This document shows, piece after piece, positions 56,072 through 64,000 of a stretch of DNA of 64,000 nucleotides. The DNA is from Bacteroidales bacterium (GTDB taxonomy: Bacteria; Bacteroidota; Bacteroidia; Bacteroidales; Muribaculaceae), in NCBI GenBank assembly GCA_014800535.1, contig JAAVFW010000003.1:5724-69723 (forward strand), written 5' to 3'. How positions within the stretch are numbered: the stretch's first letter is position 1; each line of letters starts with the position of its first letter. Position numbers and translations under genes: made by a program. The notes beneath the pieces are model-generated. The model saw only the letters and a program-made list of their open reading frames with translations, was not told the origin of the DNA and ran no database searches.

Positions 56072-57448
56072 TTATTCACCTATAACTCTTGATTTTATAA
56101 CACCTTGCATCAAGGTTGTCTCTACAACTGCACCCTCGGCAACTTCCGACGCCGAGGTTACGGCCTTACCGTCGATTCTTGTAATTGAGAATCCGCGCCT
56201 TAAAGTCGAAGCAGGATCAATTGCCGAAACAACAGACCCAATAGACTCCAGATGTCGTGACTCTTTCTCAATTTTTGAGACAATTTCACGCCGAAGATTT
56301 TGCTCGATGTAATCGAGATGTGTACGCTCCACATTCGTGCGGTTGGCAACCGTCATAGGTATCAGCTGCAGCGTAGTGTCAAGCTTTGACCGGGCTGAGG
56401 TCAGAATACGCGCGGCATTGCCGGGAATTGCAGCTGCAATGTCAGCCAAGCGTAACCGGTGGTCTGCAACTCTTTTCTGCACCATTACAGGAACGAGAGC
56501 TTCAAGATTCATGAAGCGACCATATTCCGCCTTGACGATTTCTGCAGCATCGTCAAGCACTTTTTCAGTCAGCAATGCTGCCTTATTCCAGGCTTCACGC
56601 AACGAATCCGTAAGCCATCCTGCAACAGCTGTCGGTGTCTTGCATCTGACGGCTGCTATGTCGTCGAGCACCGTCCGGTCTCTCTCATGACCTATTCCGA
56701 CAACAACCGGAAGGGAGAATGTAGCTACCCTTCTGGCAAGCTCGTAATCGTCAAAACCGTTGAGATCAGTTGTGCTTCCACCTCCTCGGATAATCACCAC
56801 GACATCCCACAGGTCGACACAACTCTCTATGTAGTCGAGTGCCTCCAGAACACTTGATGCCGTTTTGTCACCCTGCATCAACGCCGGGATAAGCACGGGA
56901 TAAAAAACAAACTTCTCAGCCGAGGAATTGAGATGATTAATAAAATCTCCATAACCCGCCGCCGTTGCTGACGATATGACAGCGATTCTCTGAGGAGCAA
57001 TCGGAATAGGGAGTTCCTTGTTTCTTGTCAGCACGCCTTCCTTGTGAAGACGCATAAGAATCTCTCTTCTCAGGCGTTCGAGGTCGCCCATTGTGAACGA
57101 GGGGTCGATGTCGGCAATACTGAATGAGAATCCGAAGTTAGGATGATAAGTTGCGCTGCCATACATCATTACCTTCAATCCTGACGCAAGGTTACGCCCC
57201 GTAGCTGCTTGAAACCGCGGCATGACAGCAGCCGCCGTGTTTGCCCACATATTCGCCCTCATCTTCGCGATTGTCGTACCTCGCGAATCCTTTTCGATAA
57301 GCTCCATATAGCAGTGTCCACCGGCACCGACACGGAAATCGCTCAACTCTGCAAGCACCCATGTGCCTTGAAGCAGAGGGTCACGCCTGACAGCATTTCC
57401 TACCATCGAGGCAAACTGAGAAAGAGTGTAACTCCGGGGTTGATTCAT
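56072..57448 (-). CDS. xseA: Exodeoxyribonuclease VII large subunit
   Basis: The 458-residue protein has an N-terminal OB fold (about 20-110, GTWVLAELSDFRVGAGGHCYMELIEKD) and the catalytic domain with IAVISSATAAGYGDF, VVIIRGGGSTTDLNGFDDYELAR and VVVGIGHERDRTVLDDIA. A coiled-coil region for XseB binding follows. Its start codon overlaps the stop of the preceding DUF4831 gene by one base, which suggests coupling. The C-terminal LRRGFSI segment is typical. Confidence 0.95.
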   Translation of the reverse strand: MNQPRSYTLSQFASMVGNAVRRDPLLQGTWVLAELSDFRVGAGGHCYMELIEKDSRGTTIAKMRANMWANTAAAVMPRFQAATGRNLASGLKVMMYGSATYHPNFGFSFSIADIDPSFTMGDLERLRREILMRLHKEGVLTRNKELPIPIAPQRIAVISSATAAGYGDFINHLNSSAEKFVFYPVLIPALMQGDKTASSVLEALDYIESCVDLWDVVVIIRGGGSTTDLNGFDDYELARRVATFSLPVVVGIGHERDRTVLDDIAAVRCKTPTAVAGWLTDSLREAWNKAALLTEKVLDDAAEIVKAEYGRFMNLEALVPVMVQKRVADHRLRLADIAAAIPGNAARILTSARSKLDTTLQLIPMTVANRTNVERTHLDYIEQNLRREIVSKIEKESRHLESIGSVVSAIDPASTLRRGFSITRIDGKAVTSASEVAEGAVVETTLMQGVIKSRVIGE

Positions 57449-58542
57449 TATTCTGACTCACCGGTTAGGGTTCCGATGCCATCGACAGCTCCGGTGACCG
57501 GATTAAAGGTTGCCCATGACGGTTGTTTCTTGTCGGTGAATAATGCCGGTGCAAGACCGAAATTCATACCCATCTGAGCCATTTCAATTCTATCTTTGAA
57601 GAGGGTCTTGCCATCGAACGTTATTGTCACCATTGCAGAACCGGGAAGCGTGTAAATCACAGCATCCTTAGGTATTTTCTTCTCCTCTCCCTTAGCATCG
57701 ACAGGTATGTCAGGAGCAATGATATCTGATATTTCAATATAAACAGGCGCACCACTCAAATCGTCAGGGTCGACGAAACCGGCAAAATCGCTCATGCGCA
57801 GAAGAGTGAAGCGACCCTCTTCATCGGGAGTGAACGAGAAAGTGCGGCTCACCACAGTTTTTGTTTCAACTCCTGTGAAAGCCTCAGCAATCGAACGCTC
57901 CTGCTCATCGAGTGCTTTCAACATCAATTCCATCTGACGGCCGTCGACCGGCATCGTCTCAGCTGTGCCTCTGGTCAGTTCAAGTTTCGACTCGCGTATC
58001 TCCATCAGACTCTCGGCAAGCATCTCAGCCTGCTTGAATGATGATTGAGACGCAATGAAATCTTCATCTACATATTTAAGGTATTCCTTTCCGCTGCGCG
58101 CACTTTCTTGAGCGCTTTGGTCGGCGCCATCTTTTCTTATTGTCTGAGAGTTGTCGAGTCGCTTGTTTATGGCAAGCAACATTCCGTCGTCAGCGACACA
58201 GAGATAAGTCAGCGCACCCGGTTTAAGCTGCATGAGATAGGAAGCCTCCGTATCGGCAACACCTGTCGGCACCACCTTCAGCGAGGTGATTCGAGCTGCC
58301 GAAGCATCGTTTTTTATCACATCGTCAGTGCCAAGGAATTTACGGGCATACTGATAGTATGGGCCACGTTTCATCGTGCGGATCTCGGCTGTTACCTCGA
58401 CATTCAACACTGTTGTCGGGAGGAAATAGACCAATCCGTATTCATTATGTTTTTCCGCTGTCAGGATTTTTGTCTGCTGTGCGGAAAGCGACATCGGGAT
58501 GCTGACTGCGAGGAGAATAAGAGAAATTATCTGTTTAATCAT
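57448..58542 (-). CDS. DUF4831 family secreted protein
   Basis: The 364-residue protein has a signal peptide (IISLILLAVSIPMSLSAQQ) and DUF4831 features: EYGLVYFLPTTVLNVEVTAE, GPYYQYARKFLG near residue 61 and SLKVVPTGVADTEASYLMQL. It is found mainly in Bacteroidetes and has no established function. Its place in an operon between nnr and xseA gives no clear hint. It is probably periplasmic or surface-exposed. Confidence 0.88.
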   Translation of the reverse strand: MIKQIISLILLAVSIPMSLSAQQTKILTAEKHNEYGLVYFLPTTVLNVEVTAEIRTMKRGPYYQYARKFLGTDDVIKNDASAARITSLKVVPTGVADTEASYLMQLKPGALTYLCVADDGMLLAINKRLDNSQTIRKDGADQSAQESARSGKEYLKYVDEDFIASQSSFKQAEMLAESLMEIRESKLELTRGTAETMPVDGRQMELMLKALDEQERSIAEAFTGVETKTVVSRTFSFTPDEEGRFTLLRMSDFAGFVDPDDLSGAPVYIEISDIIAPDIPVDAKGEEKKIPKDAVIYTLPGSAMVTITFDGKTLFKDRIEMAQMGMNFGLAPALFTDKKQPSWATFNPVTGAVDGIGTLTGESE

Positions 58543-58569
58543 TCTACTGAAGTGATAGGTAAGTATCGA

Positions 58570-60087
58570 TTAAGGATTGAGCACTTTCTTAATGGCGATT
58601 CCGACATGATCGGCAATATCTCCGGCTGTCATTCCAAACTCACCATATTTCTCTTCGGCAAGGTCGCCTGCAAGACCGTGGATATAGACACCAATCAGCG
58701 AAGCTCTTTCCGGCACATAACCCTGAGCGAGGAACCCGGCAATGACACCACACAACACATCGCCTGAGCCGGCGGTCGCCATGCCGGGGTTGCCGGTTGA
58801 GTTGAAATAAACCTTCCCTGTGGGTCGGACCACCATGGTGTGATGACTCTTCAGAACAATGATAATATTGTAATATTTAGCCTTTTCAATTGCTGTCTTC
58901 AACCGGGCTTCTGAATTTGTATGTTCGCCGAACAGACGGTCAAATTCTCCGGCATGAGGAGTGATGATTGTCTTGGGAGGGAGCATTGAAAGCAATGCCG
59001 GGCGGCGAGAGATACAGTTCAATGCGTCAGCATCGAGCACAAGGGGATTCTTGCACGTCTTTATGAGATTTTCAAGCGCTTCGATGGTCAGGTCGTTGCA
59101 TCCGATTCCGCAACCGACAGCAACAGCCTGATGGTCATGATGAAGTGTCATGTCGGAGATGAACCGTTCGTCACGGTCAGGTTCAAACATGGCTTCCGGC
59201 ACCGATGATTGGAGGATTGTGAGCCCGATGCGTGCCGAATGGACCGTCACCAGTCCGGCTCCTGAGCGCAGTGTGGCACGCGCTGCGAGGATTGCGGCTC
59301 CCATCATGCCGATTGACCCGCAGAAAAGCATTGCCGACCCATAATCGCGTTTTGCTGAGAATTTGATGCGCGGATGAATCAACGGCCTGACATTTCTCTC
59401 TTCGACAAGAGTGAAGTCAGACTGAATCTCTTTTATCTTCACAGGGTCGAGACCGATGTCGAGCAACTTCCACTCTCCGACAACCTCGCTGTTTTCTTCA
59501 AAGAAAAATGACAGACGCGGAAACTGGAATGAAAGTGTCAAATCGGCATGTATCATGTTTCGCCGGCTCACATTCTCGTTCCATTCTCCATATAAACCTG
59601 AAGGGGCGTCAATCGAGATTACAAATGCACCTGACTCATTTATCAGTCGGGCAAGCGACTTGAAACCGCTTGCGAGAGGTTTGTTAAGACCTGACCCGAA
59701 AAGACCGTCGATCACAACATCGTCGGGGGTGAGATAAGGGGGAGTGAACTCCTTTACGACCTCAACAAAGTCTATCCCCTCGATGGTCAGAATCCTGCTG
59801 CGCTGCACATTGCAGTCGTGAGATATTCTGCCGTGGATATTGAAAAAATATACTTCAACTTTCTTGTAACCTTGTTCAAACAACATCCGGGCAACTGCCA
59901 GAGCGTCACCACCGTTATTGCCGGGACCGGCAATAATTACAATTCGCTGCGATGGTGTGAACATCGCCATGACTTCTACAGCCACGGCATTGGCGGCACG
60001 ATCCATCAAATCGACAGAATCAATTTGCTGCGCCTCACAGGTTGCATTATCTATTTCTTGTAAAGACTTACTGTTAAAAATTTTCAT
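58570..60087 (-). CDS. nnr: Bifunctional NAD(P)H-hydrate epimerase/dehydratase
   Basis: This enzyme repairs hydrated NADH and NADPH. The 505-residue protein has an N-terminal YjeF-type epimerase (about 1-215, with the loop IIAGPGNNGGDALAVARML) and a C-terminal ADP-dependent dehydratase of ribokinase-like fold. Dehydratase motifs include VLDADALNCISR, TPHAGEFDRLFG, NSTGNPGMATAGSGDVLCGVIAGFLAQG and HGLAGDLA. It is the first gene of the run nnr-DUF4831-xseA-xseB, driven by a canonical promoter. Confidence 0.95.
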   Translation of the reverse strand: MKIFNSKSLQEIDNATCEAQQIDSVDLMDRAANAVAVEVMAMFTPSQRIVIIAGPGNNGGDALAVARMLFEQGYKKVEVYFFNIHGRISHDCNVQRSRILTIEGIDFVEVVKEFTPPYLTPDDVVIDGLFGSGLNKPLASGFKSLARLINESGAFVISIDAPSGLYGEWNENVSRRNMIHADLTLSFQFPRLSFFFEENSEVVGEWKLLDIGLDPVKIKEIQSDFTLVEERNVRPLIHPRIKFSAKRDYGSAMLFCGSIGMMGAAILAARATLRSGAGLVTVHSARIGLTILQSSVPEAMFEPDRDERFISDMTLHHDHQAVAVGCGIGCNDLTIEALENLIKTCKNPLVLDADALNCISRRPALLSMLPPKTIITPHAGEFDRLFGEHTNSEARLKTAIEKAKYYNIIIVLKSHHTMVVRPTGKVYFNSTGNPGMATAGSGDVLCGVIAGFLAQGYVPERASLIGVYIHGLAGDLAEEKYGEFGMTAGDIADHVGIAIKKVLNP

Positions 60088-60118
60088 AGACGTCTCGATG
60101 TCGCGCTTTTATGCGCTA

Positions 60119-60149
60119 CAAATTTAACAAAGGGGAGTGAGAAAAACAA
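60119..60149 (-). promoter_or_regulatory. Promoter of the nnr-xseB operon
   Basis: On the minus strand TTG (60149-60147) and TAAATTTG (60126-60119) have an exact 20-base spacer. The predicted start is near 60113, leaving a leader of about 26 bases. Confidence 0.7.
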
Positions 60150-60320
60150 AGTAAACTTAAAAAAATATTCCTACTTTCCACTCTTTGCAGCCGATTGAAA
60201 CGATTCAATGGAGCGGAAACGACTATTTATGAACAAAACCTTAATCACTAATGTTTATTAATAAATATTAAATACGAAATTTATCTTAACGACATTATAT
60301 AATATTAAAACCAATATATT

Positions 60321-61322
60321 ATGGTAGATTACAAGAAACTGGGTCTTGTAAACACTCGCGAAATGTTTGCAAAGGCAGTGCACGGAGGTTATGCCATCCC
60401 GGCGTTCAACTTCAACAATATGGAACAGTTGCAGGCGATCATCAAGGCTGCAGCCGAGACAAAGAGCCCTGTGATCCTTCAGGTTTCAAAGGGTGCGCGT
60501 AACTATGCAAACCCCATCCTGCTCCGCTACATGGCTCAGGGTGCTGTCGAATATGCTCGTTCGCTGGGTTGGGAACATCCTCAGATTGTACTTCACCTCG
60601 ACCATGGTGATACATTCGAGCTTTGCAAAGACTGTATCGACAATGGCTTCTCTTCTGTGATGATTGATGGCTCTCATCTTCCTTTTGAGGAGAATGTCGA
60701 GCTGACTAAGAAGGTTGTGGATTACGCTCATAAATTTGACGTGACTGTTGAAGGTGAGCTGGGTGTGCTTGCCGGTGTTGAAGACGAAGTTTCAGCTGAC
60801 CACCACACTTATACCGACCCTGAAGAAGTTATCGAATTTGTTGAACGCACCGGCTGCGACAGCCTTGCGATTTCAATCGGCACTTCTCACGGCGCTTATA
60901 AGTTCACTCCCGAACAGTGCACACGCGACCCCAAGACAGGTCTGCTCGTGCCGCCCCCCTTGGCTTTCAACGTGCTTGAGGCTGTTGAAGCTAAACTTCC
61001 CGATTTCCCCATCGTGCTTCACGGTTCTTCTTCTGTTCCTCAGGAATATGTCAAGACCATCAACGAATATGGTGGTAAACTTCCCGATGCGATCGGCATC
61101 CCCGAAGAAGAGCTTCGTAAGGCTGCGAAGATGGATGTCTGCAAGATCAACATCGACTCTGACAGCCGTCTGGCAATGACTGCTGCTGTGCGCAAGGTCT
61201 TCCACGACAAACCTGAAGAGTTCGACCCGCGTAAGTATCTCGGTCCGGCTCGCGACGAAATGGAACGCCTTTACAAGCATAAGATTATCAATGTGCTCGG
61301 TTCTGAAGGTAAAGCTGAATAA
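60321..61322 (+). CDS. fba: Class II fructose-1,6-bisphosphate aldolase
   Basis: This zinc enzyme of glycolysis and gluconeogenesis splits fructose-1,6-bisphosphate. The 333-residue protein has AIPAFNFNNMEQ, the metal site with Asp94 and His95 in LHLDHGD, MIDGSHLPFEENV, EGELGVLAGVED, SIGTSHGAYK and LHGSSSVP, all class II landmarks. Codon use is strongly biased, as in highly expressed genes. The gene is transcribed alone and closed by a strong terminator. Confidence 0.96.
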   Translation: MVDYKKLGLVNTREMFAKAVHGGYAIPAFNFNNMEQLQAIIKAAAETKSPVILQVSKGARNYANPILLRYMAQGAVEYARSLGWEHPQIVLHLDHGDTFELCKDCIDNGFSSVMIDGSHLPFEENVELTKKVVDYAHKFDVTVEGELGVLAGVEDEVSADHHTYTDPEEVIEFVERTGCDSLAISIGTSHGAYKFTPEQCTRDPKTGLLVPPPLAFNVLEAVEAKLPDFPIVLHGSSSVPQEYVKTINEYGGKLPDAIGIPEEELRKAAKMDVCKINIDSDSRLAMTAAVRKVFHDKPEEFDPRKYLGPARDEMERLYKHKIINVLGSEGKAE

Positions 61323-61351
61323 GCTATTGCTTTAATTGAAGATTTATTGAG

Positions 61352-61389
61352 GAGACGTGTCATCTGCATTTTTTGATGACACGTCTCCT
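61352..61389 (+). terminator. Terminator after fba
   Basis: GGAGACGTGTCATC (61352-61365) pairs perfectly with GATGACACGTCTCC (61376-61389) across a ten-base T-rich loop. TCTTTATTTCC follows. The 14-bp stem makes it the strongest terminator in the right part of the window. Confidence 0.85.
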
Positions 61390-61518
61390 CTTTATTTCCT
61401 CTTTTAACTCAATAAAAACGCTGTTTTAAGGTTATAAATATATGTGACAGATTAGTTCCACCACTAATCTGGTGAAAACACATTTATTAACTCCTTTTCA
61501 CTGAATAAGAAAAACGGA

Positions 61519-62622
61519 ATGAGTCAAGTAATGATAATCGGAACAACTGCCATGATGATTTATCATCATCGTCGGGAGTTGATAAAAGCTCTTATCAATG
61601 AGGGACATCAGGTTAGTGTGATAGCTCCTGCCGACGATGAGGCGAAGAATCTCATCAGTCTCGGTGTCAGTTTTTATCCGGCTGAAATTGAGACACGGGG
61701 TACAAGTGTAACAGCTGATCTGTCGCTCCTTCGCAATCTTATCCGAATTATCCGGAAGGCTAAACCGGATGTTGTGCTGACCTTCTACACCAAAACAAAT
61801 ATTTATGGTGGAATTGCATGTCGCCTTACCGGTGTGCCATATATCGAGAATATCACCGGGCTTGGGACGGCTCTGACCGGAGGAGGGATTTTAAGCAAGA
61901 TTATGCACGCTCTCTACGGGTTCGCTGTCAGGAAAGCGTCTGCCGTTTTCTTTCAGAACAGTCATAACCGCGAATATTTCCGCTCTCATAACTTATGGAC
62001 CGGGAAGTCAACTCTTCTCCCCGGTTCAGGTGTAAGCCTTGAACGCTTCAATCCTATCGAATATCCTGCCGAGAATGTCCCTGTCGAGTTCTTATTTGTC
62101 GGAAGAGTGATGAAAGAGAAGGGTATCGAGGAGTATCTGACTGCCGCAAGGCTTGTGAAAGAGAAATATCCTGATACTGTTTTTCATGTTGTCGGACCCT
62201 GCTCTCCGGAGTATGAGGAGATTATCGGGAAGGCCGTAAAAAGAGGTGACATCGAGTTTCATGGGAAAGTGCTTGACACGACCCCTTACATGAAGCGTTC
62301 CCATGCCATGGTTTTCCCTTCATATTATCCCGAAGGAATGGCTAACGTGCTGCTTGAAAGCTCCGCGTCATGCCGCCCTGTAATCACCACTCCCCTGCCG
62401 GGTTGTAAAGATGCCATGGACGATGGAGTCACAGGTCTCCTAACACCGCCTCAAAATGCAGAAGAGCTTGCCCGTACACTCGAAAAATTCATACTCCTCC
62501 CATATCAGCAGAGAAAAGAGATGGGGCTCGCTGCCCGCCGCAAGATGGAAAAGGAGTTTAACCGCGAAATAATCATAAACGCCTACATCAAGGAAATTGC
62601 CGCCGCAACAGCCGCTCACTGA
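61519..62622 (+). CDS. Glycosyltransferase family 4
   Basis: The 367-residue protein has two Rossmann-like halves of GT-B type. The acceptor side reads HHRRELIKALINEGHQVSVIAP and VVLTFYTKTNIYGGIACRLTGVPY. The donor side reads FLFVGRVMKEKGIEEYLTAARLV, FHGKVLDTTPYMKRSHAMVFPSYYPEGMANVLLESSASCRPVITT and a C-terminal helix. The catalytic E-x7-E region is EGMANVLLE. It probably acts in surface glycan or O-glycan synthesis; the sugars are unknown. It overlaps the convergent DUF6056 gene by seven bases. Confidence 0.9.
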   Translation: MSQVMIIGTTAMMIYHHRRELIKALINEGHQVSVIAPADDEAKNLISLGVSFYPAEIETRGTSVTADLSLLRNLIRIIRKAKPDVVLTFYTKTNIYGGIACRLTGVPYIENITGLGTALTGGGILSKIMHALYGFAVRKASAVFFQNSHNREYFRSHNLWTGKSTLLPGSGVSLERFNPIEYPAENVPVEFLFVGRVMKEKGIEEYLTAARLVKEKYPDTVFHVVGPCSPEYEEIIGKAVKRGDIEFHGKVLDTTPYMKRSHAMVFPSYYPEGMANVLLESSASCRPVITTPLPGCKDAMDDGVTGLLTPPQNAEELARTLEKFILLPYQQRKEMGLAARRKMEKEFNREIIINAYIKEIAAATAAH

Positions 62623-64000
62623 GCGAAACGTGCCGATTGCACTTCTATATCATCATAGACCGTAACGTGTGGTGTGAGCAGCGCCCAGTGAGTTGAATCG
62701 GGAGCCTCAAAGAATACGGCCCGGTAACGGCTCGACACTTCTCGCAATTCCTTGTCGATCAGTATTATCATTCCGGGCGACTGCTCATCTATGCGGTTGC
62801 CCTGCACAAGTATCTGACCGTTATAAACAAACGGTTCTGACTGAGAGTTACCCTCCGGAACTGACGAAACTCCGGCAAAATCCTTTAACCCCGACGGAAG
62901 GAGTCGCAACAGCTTTGCCGGCACATCATCTTCCGGTATCCAGGCATGATAATAAGAGAAGTCTTCCGACAGATGGCGAAGATTAAATTGTCCGATACTT
63001 GTCTTCAACAGTGAGATGTCGGGCTTCATCGGATAATTGTCGTAAAAAACTATTCCGTCGGGCGACTCAAGAAACAATTTCTGAATCTCATCACACTCTT
63101 TCTTCAACTTGCTTTGCACCTTAATTGCATAACAGAGATTAACAAGCGGAAGAATAACAGCACACCAGAAGATTATTTTTTGACCGACTCCATTACCCCC
63201 GTCCTGTCGGCTACTTTTTGAAAGAATCATGGCGATGGATATGAAATCCATCAGGTCTGAAAAGAAACATGCTCTTGGACCTCCATAGAATATCGCAGTC
63301 ACCAGCAGGGAGACAACTGAAACTATGACGGCAAGTATCAGAGTCTGCGTTTCGTCAGTGTTCCTTCCAAGATGTTTCCGGCAACATATCATTACGATAA
63401 TAAAAGCCAGCAGAATCAGCACCGGAGGTCCTGTCATCAGACCGACCTCCCACAACGGCATGTCGGTCAGTCTGGTTCCCGACCCTGAGGCGCGCTGATT
63501 GAACATGGGCGACAGGGTGATAATTACTGCCCCGAAAAGATAGGAAAGTATGTAAGCCCATGAGCGTGGTGGCAACGGCAACTTTCTCATTCTGCGCCAA
63601 AGTGCTATCCCTGCGAATCCGCACAGGACAGGAACCGAGAATCCTTCGTGCATCCACCCGACGAAAAAAGAATAGATAACGGTAAGAACTGTTTCTGACG
63701 TCCCTTTCCCTTCTCCCCGCAGACTTTTGAACATCAGCAGTATGAAAAAGAGATTGGCAACCGCTGTCCAGACATAATTTATGGTGAACATTCGGCTGAA
63801 CATGCAGTCATACCATGGCATGAACAGTGTGATGGATGCCACTAAGAGAATCCCGATGTAATCATTTCTGCGGACGCCGGAAACCCGTATTGACAAGCGG
63901 AACAGAAGATAGATGAAAACGCCGCACAGCAAATCCATGATCCATTTCGGAATCAGACCCAGAAAGGGGGGCGAAATCATATTGACAAATCTGCCTGTCT
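62616..64000 (-). CDS. DUF6056 family multi-pass membrane protein, 5' end outside the window
   Basis: The frame is open to the right edge without a stop, and the residues before the first in-window Met (TGRFVN) look like a coding continuation, so this is a C-terminal part. It has about nine membrane helices followed by a soluble C-terminal domain (about 320-454). DUF6056 proteins resemble glucosyltransferase- or mannosyltransferase-like membrane enzymes of unknown role. The pairing with a GT4 gene suggests a glycan locus that continues to the right. Confidence 0.8.
   Translation of the reverse strand, partial: TGRFVNMISPPFLGLIPKWIMDLLCGVFIYLLFRLSIRVSGVRRNDYIGILLVASITLFMPWYDCMFSRMFTINYVWTAVANLFFILLMFKSLRGEGKGTSETVLTVIYSFFVGWMHEGFSVPVLCGFAGIALWRRMRKLPLPPRSWAYILSYLFGAVIITLSPMFNQRASGSGTRLTDMPLWEVGLMTGPPVLILLAFIIVMICCRKHLGRNTDETQTLILAVIVSVVSLLVTAIFYGGPRACFFSDLMDFISIAMILSKSSRQDGGNGVGQKIIFWCAVILPLVNLCYAIKVQSKLKKECDEIQKLFLESPDGIVFYDNYPMKPDISLLKTSIGQFNLRHLSEDFSYYHAWIPEDDVPAKLLRLLPSGLKDFAGVSSVPEGNSQSEPFVYNGQILVQGNRIDEQSPGMIILIDKELREVSSRYRAVFFEAPDSTHWALLTPHVTVYDDIEVQSARFAQ

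Noticed and set aside
1-64000. CRISPR arrays, tRNA or rRNA genes, prophage
   Set aside because: No regularly spaced repeats, cloverleaf-like sequences, rRNA segments or phage structural genes were recognised on either strand.

Overview
This window looks like a chromosomal segment of a Bacteroidales gut bacterium, most likely of the Muribaculaceae type. The family assignment is inferred from gene content; no rRNA is present to confirm it. Supporting signs are repeated Bacteroidetes-type promoters (a TTG about 19-20 bases before TAnnTTTG), a MurF-alanine racemase fusion, the long two-part IspG, DUF3098, DUF4831, DUF2851 and DUF6056 proteins, and secreted proteins with Bacteroidales-style C-terminal segments. 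Most genes have moderate GC and compact spacing; a few AT-rich patches stand out.

Layout. 1-10244: one co-directional purine block, purM(partial)-purN-purH-purD-folD-purB-purA-guaB-guaA. It covers late IMP synthesis, both branches to AMP and GMP, and the folate enzyme that supplies formyl groups to PurN and PurH. 10215-12827: an accessory insertion at the 3' end of guaA. A 46-bp exact direct repeat, containing the last nine guaA codons and stop, brackets a 530-bp segment with no recombinase. Immediately beyond it lies an AT-rich two-gene restriction-modification system that matches EcoRI and M.EcoRI, with the EcoRI catalytic and DNA-contact residues at the same residue numbers. 12880-18281: yqeY, an aquaporin, then ftsX-DUF3098-uppP-truB-queA (division, lipid carrier recycling, tRNA modification). 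18268-28870: DUF2851, an RluD-like synthase, a PAP2-like membrane protein, ispG-mtaB, two glycosyltransferases, surE, two likely small non-coding transcripts and a His-rich secreted protein.

29078-37848: nadB, a C-terminal processing peptidase, mfd, a radical SAM protein, an LD-carboxypeptidase and a MazG-like hydrolase. 37871-41201: secreted and cell-surface hypotheticals plus a lysozyme-lipoprotein pair. 41287-48088 (minus): a cell-envelope run of a large TPR protein, outer-membrane barrel, hexapeptide acetyltransferase and NhaD antiporter. 48288-49292: a lone RhuM gene. 49447-51963: murF-alr. 52002-55690: an AT-rich patch with an Ig-like secreted protein and an unusual glycosidase-fold protein without a signal peptide. 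55834-60087 (minus): nnr-DUF4831-xseA-xseB. 60321-64000: fructose-bisphosphate aldolase, a GT4 glycosyltransferase and a DUF6056 membrane protein cut by the window edge.

The strongest accessory signal is the EcoRI-type system beside a duplicated guaA attachment-like site. The 530-bp segment between the repeats carries its own promoter, alternative hairpins, a 42-base palindrome and a 12-codon ORF. Two structured intergenic transcripts, at 19.7 kb and 26.6 kb, are the next most interesting. No tRNA, rRNA, CRISPR array, prophage or complete insertion sequence was seen.
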